Assembly (NCBI GenBank): GCA_017556845.1
Contig: JAFYMA010000026.1
Location: forward strand, 1-12,299
Direction: 5' to 3'
Source of the DNA: Clostridia bacterium
GTDB lineage: Bacteria > Bacillota > Clostridia > Oscillospirales > CAG-272
DNA: 12,299 nt
Shown here piece after piece: positions 7,522 to 12,299 of the stretch. Below the pieces are notes generated by a model. The model made no database searches and had not been told where the DNA came from. It saw only the letters and a list, made by a program, of their open reading frames with translations. Made by a program: the position numbers and the translations under genes. Each line of letters begins with the position of its first letter. Within the stretch, counting starts at the first letter, position 1.

Positions 7522-8913
7522 TTATATCTTCTTATACTTCGTGCCGTTGGGAGTATCCTCAAGAACGATACCCTGCGATAAAAGCTCGTTTCTTATGCTG
7601 TCGGCAAGAGCGTAGTTTTTGTCCTTTTTCGCCTGCGCTCTTTCTGCGATCTTGGCAAGGATAGCGCCATCGTCATCGTCCTTTGCCTTTTTGTTTATGC
7701 CGAGAAGCCTTGTAAGCTCCGTCAGAACGGAATAAACGTATTGTGCAGACTCCTTGGATGCTGAGCTTTTGCCGTTTATAAGCGTATTTGCGTCCTTTAC
7801 AAGCTCAAATACCGCGGAAATACCGTCAGCCGTATTCAAGTCGTCGTCCATCGCCGTGATAAACTGCTCGCGTCTGCCGTCAGCCATTGCCTTTACGCTT
7901 TCATCAAGCTCGCCGCCGCTTGCATTCTTTATATAGAATTCAAGGCTTTCCTCGCAGTTATGTATTCTTTCAAGAGCTGATGAGGATGAAGCCAGAACCT
8001 CTGCAGAATAGTTTACGGGCTTTCTGTAATGCGCGGAAAGCAGGAAGTATCTTATAACGTCGTATCCATACTTTTCGGCAACGTCTCTTACGGTAAAGAA
8101 GTTACCGAGAGATTTCGACATTTTCTCGTTATCAACTGATATAAATCCGTTATGAAGCCAGAAGTTTGCGAACGTACAGCCGCACGCCGCCTCCGACTGA
8201 GCTATCTCGTTTTCGTGGTGGGGGAACGCCAGATCCTTACCGCCGCAATGTATATCTATCGGCTGACCGAGGTACTTGCGTACCATTGCTGAGCATTCAA
8301 TATGCCAGCCGGGGCGTCCGTTGCCCCAGGGGCTTTCCCAATACGGCTCGCCGGGCTTTGCCGACTTCCACAGAGCGAAGTCAAGCGGGTCGCGCTTCTG
8401 CTCGGAAACGTCTATTCTCGCGCCTGCCTCAAGCTCGTCTATGGGCATATGCGACAGCTTTCCGTATTCCTTGAATTTTTTGGGCTGGAAGTATACGTCG
8501 CCGTTTGACTCGTACGCGTAGCCCTTTTCTATAAGGATGCTTACGATCTCTATGATGCCGTCGATATTTTCAGTAGCTCTCGGATGGATCGTTGCCTTTT
8601 CGATACCGAGTCCCTCAGCATCGGTGAAATATTCCTTTATGTACTTTTCGGCAACCTCGTTTGAGGAGATGCCCTCCTCGTTTGCCTTTTTGATTATCTT
8701 ATCGTCAACGTCCGTAAAGTTCTGCGCAAACGTGACCTTATATCCTCTGTACTGCAAATATCTGCGGAGCATATCAAAGACCACGAAGCATCTTGCATTT
8801 CCTATATGGAAGAAATTATAAACGGTAGGACCGCACGCATACATTTTTACGTGTCCTTCCTCTATCGGCACAAGCTCTGCCTTTTCTCCCGTCATCGTAT
8901 TAAACAGTTTCAT
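7522..8913 (-). CDS. cysS: Cysteinyl-tRNA synthetase
   Basis: This class I aminoacyl-tRNA synthetase charges tRNA-Cys with cysteine in the cytoplasm. The 463-residue length matches the family (E. coli 461). The HIGH motif appears as HIGN (36-39) within YACGPTVYNFFHIGNAR, and KMSKS is at 264-268. The zinc site that discriminates cysteine is complete by alignment: C27, C207 (GWHIECSAM), H232 and E236 (FPHHENE). The C-terminal part is the usual helical DALR and anticodon-binding region. The ATG lies inside the end of cysE (14-nt overlap), and a strong Shine-Dalgarno within cysE supports this start. Pairing of cysE and cysS is well known in Firmicutes (gltX-cysE-cysS in Bacillus subtilis), but no gltX is seen here. 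Confidence 0.98.
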   Translation of the reverse strand: MKLFNTMTGEKAELVPIEEGHVKMYACGPTVYNFFHIGNARCFVVFDMLRRYLQYRGYKVTFAQNFTDVDDKIIKKANEEGISSNEVAEKYIKEYFTDAEGLGIEKATIHPRATENIDGIIEIVSILIEKGYAYESNGDVYFQPKKFKEYGKLSHMPIDELEAGARIDVSEQKRDPLDFALWKSAKPGEPYWESPWGNGRPGWHIECSAMVRKYLGQPIDIHCGGKDLAFPHHENEIAQSEAACGCTFANFWLHNGFISVDNEKMSKSLGNFFTVRDVAEKYGYDVIRYFLLSAHYRKPVNYSAEVLASSSSALERIHNCEESLEFYIKNASGGELDESVKAMADGRREQFITAMDDDLNTADGISAVFELVKDANTLINGKSSASKESAQYVYSVLTELTRLLGINKKAKDDDDGAILAKIAERAQAKKDKNYALADSIRNELLSQGIVLEDTPNGTKYKKI

Positions 8914-9691
8914 TTTGATTAGCTCCTTCCTTATTAAGAACCTCTATTTTCTTTTCAAGCTCGTCTATTCTGCCCTGCAATCTGCTTATCTCTGCTGATA
9001 CAGGGTCCGGAATGTGTATCTGGTCAAGGTCAACGCCGCTTGTGCTCGTATCCCTCTTTTTAGCCACCGCCTTTGCGGGAATACCGACCGCCGTCGTATC
9101 GGGCGGGACCTCGTGCAGAACGACCGCACCTGCGGCTATCTTTGCATTGTCACCGACCTTGAACGGCCCTAATACCTTTGCTCCTGCGCCGACCATTACG
9201 TTGTTTCCGAGCGTCGGGTGACGCTTGCCTACGTCCTTACCCGTACCGCCGAGCGTAACGCCCTGATATATCGTACAGTTGTCGCCTATTTCGGCAGTTT
9301 CACCTATAACGACGCCTGTTCCGTGGTCGATGAAAAGCCCCTTGCCTATCGTAGCGCCGGGGTGTATTTCTATGCCCGTTGCAAACTTTGCCGCCTGGCT
9401 TATCGCTCTTGCCGCAAACGGATGCTTTTTATTCAGCTTGTGGGATATTCTGTGCGCCATAACGGCGTGCAGTCCCGAATACAGCAAAAGCACCTCGCTT
9501 TTGCTCGTTGCGGCAGGGTCGCGCTCCATAACGGATTCAACGTCAGAATTTACGTCAATGGCAAGGTCAAGAACGCTGTCGATAACGTCAAGGGCAATAT
9601 TGCCGTATCTTACCGCATCGTTCAATTTTTTTGACGCCTGCGCCAAAGGGTTATTTACGGTTTTCTTTTTCATAAGCTCTCTTTTCATCAT
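8900..9691 (-). CDS. cysE: Serine O-acetyltransferase
   Basis: CysE transfers an acetyl group from acetyl-CoA to L-serine, giving O-acetylserine for cysteine synthesis. From the chosen start it is 263 residues. The family signature begins at ERDPAATSKSEVLLLYSGLH (56-75). A left-handed beta-helix of hexapeptide repeats runs from about 105 to 208, with IDHGTGVVIGETAEIGDN at 121-138 (catalytic D122/H123 region), GVTLGGTGKDVGKRHPTLGN (H158) and VGIPAKAV. The ~55 residues before RDPAA are longer than in short bacterial forms. Residues 231-255 look like a short coiled coil (ISRLQGRIDELEKKIEVL). The start is ambiguous. I chose the ATG at 9689-9691, which overlaps the upstream stop as ATGA. Alternatives are the adjacent ATG (9688) and one at 9673 with AGAGAG just upstream. 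The frame is open to 9769, but that would overlap the M23 gene by over 80 nt. Confidence 0.95.
   Translation of the reverse strand: MMKRELMKKKTVNNPLAQASKKLNDAVRYGNIALDVIDSVLDLAIDVNSDVESVMERDPAATSKSEVLLLYSGLHAVMAHRISHKLNKKHPFAARAISQAAKFATGIEIHPGATIGKGLFIDHGTGVVIGETAEIGDNCTIYQGVTLGGTGKDVGKRHPTLGNNVMVGAGAKVLGPFKVGDNAKIAAGAVVLHEVPPDTTAVGIPAKAVAKKRDTSTSGVDLDQIHIPDPVSAEISRLQGRIDELEKKIEVLNKEGANQNETV
8923..8928 (-). promoter_or_regulatory. Strong Shine-Dalgarno for cysS embedded in the end of cysE
   Basis: The minus strand reads AAGGAG (within AAGGAAGGAG), 9 nt before the cysS ATG at 8911-8913. It lies inside the last codons of cysE, which read Lys-Glu-Gly-Ala there. This site fixes the cysS start and means the two genes share sequence, which favours joint translation. 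Confidence 0.8.
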
Positions 9692-11319
9692 TGCCAATTC
9701 GGAAGCTGGATGCCGTTTTCTATAAGCCACAGGGGTGAAACGAACGATCCTTCGACCGTTACTGAGCAATGCATTCTGTAATCGTCGCCAAAGCCGCTGT
9801 CATCGCCCTTGGCGAGCTTTTGTCCCTGCTGTATCGTCTGACCGACCTGCACGTCGGACACGTCAAGTCTCGTATACCAGCTTCTTACGCCCAGACCGTG
9901 ATCCACTACGATAACGCCGCCCCAGATAGCATCAACTCCTGCGTATACTATCTTGCCGTCCGCTATCGCCGTTGCGTATTCATCGTCAAGCAGGCGGGAG
10001 TCTATTCCCACGTGGCAGTATTCCGTCATCTCGCCGTTGAAGTGTATCGGATTTCCGTAGCCCGTCTTATAGTCCTGTCTGTACGTCGGGAACAGAAAAT
10101 CGTTTCCTGCAAGCCACTTATTTGACGACTGAGCAGACGTCGTACCGTTTATCAGCTTCAAGAGCGAGGTGATATTTTCATCGTTTATATATCTTTCTAT
10201 CGTCGATTCCTTGAACGTAAAGTTCTTTGCGTTATATTCCTTATCGCTTACCGTTACGGTATACGTAGATTTCTTCACTTCGTATTCAAGGCATATTTCG
10301 TATGTGCCCGGCTCTGTATTATACGTTGTCGGGATCACTGCGTACGATACCTCACCGTCCGTATAGAAAACGGGATCGTTACAGAGCTTCGGCGTGCTTG
10401 AGAACTTCAGCTTTGCAGGGTCAATATTTCTTGCTGCAATTACGACGATACCGCCCTTTTCGACATACGGCTGACCTGAAAGCTCAAGGGTCGTCGTCCA
10501 TATCTTGAAATCGGGCGATGCGTTTACCGTCGCCTTGAATTTGTACTTACCGCTTCCAACGCCGTTCACTCCGTCACTTTCACGCCACTGCGCTTCAAGC
10601 TCGAACTCACATTCGGTAGGTGAATCGGGATACACGCCCGTAAATTCGGTATACGAGCGCTTTACGGGATTTTTGTTTCCCTCTTTAACGGTTATATAAA
10701 CGTCAGCATCAAGCGGCACTCTTGAAAACAGTATATCGAGATCGCCTGCCGATACGGTGCCTATATCCTCTGCCGTATCCGAAACGGGAACGTCAAGGCT
10801 GAGGTAATCGTTCTTTATGTTCTTGTATTTCCATTCAAATTCGTACGGCTTTACCGTTTTGCCGCTTACGCTGAGCGTCGGCACCTCTGAGGTGTAAAGG
10901 AAATCGGCAAATTCAAACGCGGCAAAGTTTCTTGCATTCTCTGCCTGAACTCTGTACGCCTGCCTGTCGGCATCGTTATAGAAATAAACGCCCTGAAGCT
11001 TGTTTACGTCCATAAATACAGAGTAGCTTTCCGTTCTGCCCGCGCCCGCAAGGCTTACCTTGAACATAGTAGCACCGAGTGCATCGTCAGGTATGCCGTC
11101 CGCCTTTTCCTCGCTCTTTATAAGCTTCAGCGTCGCATCCGTCTGCGTTCTGTCGGTTATCTGCAATATCTGTCCGTCGGGCTTTACGACCTGAACGGAC
11201 GTTATCATATCGGGCTTTTCCGTCAGGCTTTCAAACGGCGGCTCGTAGAACACGAACATCAGCACCGTCGGAATAATTATAAGTATTGCCGTAAAAGCAA
11301 TGAGTATTTTATTCTTCAT
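9688..11319 (-). CDS. Membrane-anchored protein with degenerate M23 (LytM) domain
   Basis: One hydrophobic segment (residues 5-25) should anchor this 543-residue protein with the rest outside the cell. Residues about 40-370 look beta-rich, probably Ig-like or similar modules. A typical pre-M23 stretch includes EPGTYEICLEYEV (336-348). Residues about 420-535 are an M23/LytM domain. The zinc ligands H436 and D440 (HVGID) and H517 are present. Two catalytic histidines of active family members are replaced: the YxHL motif reads YTRL (R484) and the HxH motif reads RMH (R515). I infer loss or strong reduction of peptidoglycan endopeptidase activity, so a wall-binding or amidase-activating role, as in EnvC/NlpD, is possible. 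The ATG has AGGAA 12 nt upstream, a long spacing. The gene begins after a 61-nt gap and ends overlapping cysE by 4 nt. Confidence 0.88.
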   Translation of the reverse strand: MKNKILIAFTAILIIIPTVLMFVFYEPPFESLTEKPDMITSVQVVKPDGQILQITDRTQTDATLKLIKSEEKADGIPDDALGATMFKVSLAGAGRTESYSVFMDVNKLQGVYFYNDADRQAYRVQAENARNFAAFEFADFLYTSEVPTLSVSGKTVKPYEFEWKYKNIKNDYLSLDVPVSDTAEDIGTVSAGDLDILFSRVPLDADVYITVKEGNKNPVKRSYTEFTGVYPDSPTECEFELEAQWRESDGVNGVGSGKYKFKATVNASPDFKIWTTTLELSGQPYVEKGGIVVIAARNIDPAKLKFSSTPKLCNDPVFYTDGEVSYAVIPTTYNTEPGTYEICLEYEVKKSTYTVTVSDKEYNAKNFTFKESTIERYINDENITSLLKLINGTTSAQSSNKWLAGNDFLFPTYRQDYKTGYGNPIHFNGEMTEYCHVGIDSRLLDDEYATAIADGKIVYAGVDAIWGGVIVVDHGLGVRSWYTRLDVSDVQVGQTIQQGQKLAKGDDSGFGDDYRMHCSVTVEGSFVSPLWLIENGIQLPNWQ

Positions 11320-11380
11320 TGTTGTTTTTCGTTCCTTTCCCGCTTTCTTTGCGAAAGCACGTCGGGGGATTGTATTTTCA

Positions 11381-12139
11381 CTATACGCTTTTCAGAGTAA
11401 TTCTTGCTTCGGTATTTACCTTGCCGTCGTCTCTTACGGTTCGCATATAGACGTATTCGTCCTGTCTGCTCATATAGACCTTAACAGTACAGCCCAACGG
11501 TGCTTCCGAAACGAAATTTATGAGCATACTGTCAGCGTACATTGCCTTTTGCTCCGTACCGCGCTCGTATTTCATTTCGGGGATAAATGACATAAGCATA
11601 TCGGGGTAATTTGTATTGTTCAAATGTCCGTTAAAGTCAATGTCCGAATAAAGCACCGTTTTTTCGCCCATATATTCGTATTCAAGATCGGCGGGTGCTT
11701 TGAAATGCTTTATAGGTTCGATATTGCACGTATCGTCATCGTGCGTCGAGTCGTCCGCGTATTCGGCAACGCGGATTATCCTTGATGCGTTTTCTATTAT
11801 CGCCCATACTGACGAGCCCTCTGCAACAAGCTCGTTTTCTCTGAATATCTTGTAGTATCTGTCTATCGTAACGCCCTTTTCGCCGTGCACCCAGCTTTCA
11901 ACGCGGATACGGTCGTATGCGTGCATGACACTGTATATCTTCATGCACATTTTGCACAGGATAAAGGCTCTGTTTTTTGATGCCATCTCGTCAACGGTAC
12001 GCTGACCGCTCGGCATATGGCAGCTCTGAAGCTGCATATTTGCACATTCCTGCATTTTTCGCAGCACGGCGGATGCTTTCATATTGCAGAAAGCATCCTC
12101 ATCGTGCACGCTTACGGTAAAATCCGCAATTTGCTTCAT
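11381..12139 (-). CDS. Acyl-ACP thioesterase
   Basis: This hydrolyses acyl-acyl carrier protein to release free fatty acids, a FatA/FatB-type enzyme found in several Clostridia and other anaerobes. At 252 residues it has the expected double hotdog layout. The first half contains RAFILCKMCMKIY (57-69) and DRIRVESWVHGEKGVTIDRYY (76 onward). The second contains YSDIDFNGHLNNTNYPDML (164-182), where D168, N170 and H172 match the family's Asp-Asn-His active-site pattern. No signal peptide is seen, so it is cytosolic. The ATG is 1 nt past the fba stop with AAGG 6 nt upstream, so it is likely co-transcribed with fba. The chain-length preference cannot be read from sequence. The 61 nt downstream, before the M23 gene, hold no terminator with a T-tract. 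Confidence 0.9.
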   Translation of the reverse strand: MKQIADFTVSVHDEDAFCNMKASAVLRKMQECANMQLQSCHMPSGQRTVDEMASKNRAFILCKMCMKIYSVMHAYDRIRVESWVHGEKGVTIDRYYKIFRENELVAEGSSVWAIIENASRIIRVAEYADDSTHDDDTCNIEPIKHFKAPADLEYEYMGEKTVLYSDIDFNGHLNNTNYPDMLMSFIPEMKYERGTEQKAMYADSMLINFVSEAPLGCTVKVYMSRQDEYVYMRTVRDDGKVNTEARITLKSV

Positions 12140-12140
12140 T

Positions 12141-12299
12141 TTACGCCTTGCCGTTTGAGCCGAGAACGTTGATGAGCTTATGGCGTACGAGCTCCTTTAT
12201 TTCACTTCTTGCAACGCCGAGGTAGTTTCTCGGATCGAATACTGCAGGGCTGTTCGTGAATACTCTGCGTATGCCTGCCGTCATAGCAAGACGGATATC
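12141..12299 (-). CDS. fba: Fructose-bisphosphate aldolase class II, C-terminal end (partial)
   Basis: The last 52 codons of a gene that continues beyond the right edge. The translation begins DIRLAMTAGIRRVFTNSPAV, continues with FDPRNYLGVARSEIKELV, and ends INVLGSNGKA. This closely resembles the C-terminus of bacterial class II fructose-1,6-bisphosphate aldolases (DLRLAMT..IR..F...P..FDPRKYLG..R..IKE.V..K). The enzyme cleaves fructose-1,6-bisphosphate to dihydroxyacetone phosphate and glyceraldehyde-3-phosphate using a zinc ion. The zinc-binding histidines lie upstream of the visible part. Its TAA stop is 1 nt before the thioesterase start. Confidence 0.88.
   Translation of the reverse strand, partial: DIRLAMTAGIRRVFTNSPAVFDPRNYLGVARSEIKELVRHKLINVLGSNGKA

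Noticed and set aside
9692..9769. Longer cysE start at 9769
   Set aside because: It would overlap the conserved end of the M23-domain gene by more than 80 nt and add 26 residues without family similarity. The ATGA overlap start at 9691 is more economical.
11342..11358. Small hairpin GCTTTC-TTTGC-GAAAGC between the thioesterase and M23 genes
   Set aside because: The stem is only 6 bp and is followed on the minus strand by a purine-rich stretch, not a T-tract, so it is not supported as a terminator.
11369..11374. TACAAT as a -10 promoter element before the M23 gene
   Set aside because: There is no acceptable -35 hexamer at the right distance (CTCTGA at 17-bp spacing) and no extended -10 TG. 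It is too weak to annotate.

Overview
This window looks like ordinary chromosome from a Firmicute, most likely a gut-type member of the Clostridia. The evidence is the moderate GC content (roughly 45-50% by eye), frequent ATA isoleucine codons, close gene packing with ATGA overlaps, Shine-Dalgarno sites, and protein families typical of Clostridia (acyl-ACP thioesterase, short homocysteine S-methyltransferase, class II aldolase, Thr/Asp-rich lipoproteins). The lineage is inference; there is no rRNA or other marker here.

Layout. Positions 3-140 hold the AT-rich C-terminal end of an unrecognised plus-strand gene. A long inverted repeat at 170-202 separates it from a convergent block that fills the rest of the window on the minus strand. 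Read right to left, in transcription order, that block is: end of fba (class II fructose-bisphosphate aldolase), acyl-ACP thioesterase, membrane-anchored M23/LytM-domain protein, cysE, cysS, homocysteine S-methyltransferase, two related lipoproteins, truB, mfd. Nearly all junctions overlap or lie within a few bases (1, 61, -4, -14, 2, 42, -4, 6 and 4 nt). The set could be one long operon or two or three sub-operons, with the 61- and 42-nt gaps as the only plausible internal promoter sites. No gap exceeds 300 bases; the largest is 141-271, which holds the terminator-like repeat.

How the genes fit together. cysE makes O-acetylserine, the precursor of cysteine. cysS charges tRNA-Cys with cysteine. 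The homocysteine methyltransferase links to methionine, so the middle of the block is a sulfur amino-acid module. truB (tRNA pseudouridine 55) and mfd (transcription-coupled repair) form a second, tightly coupled pair. The thioesterase and the LytM-like protein relate to membrane lipid and cell envelope. The two lipoproteins are exported and of unknown role.

I see no phage, transposon, CRISPR, defence or RNA gene. I did not find a convincing new biological system. The most interesting observations are a LytM domain that keeps its zinc ligands but has arginine at both catalytic-histidine positions, a tandem pair of diverged lipoproteins of which one carries a 12-bp repeat array, a truncated pterin-domain-like tail on the homocysteine methyltransferase, and the embedded cysE/cysS junction.
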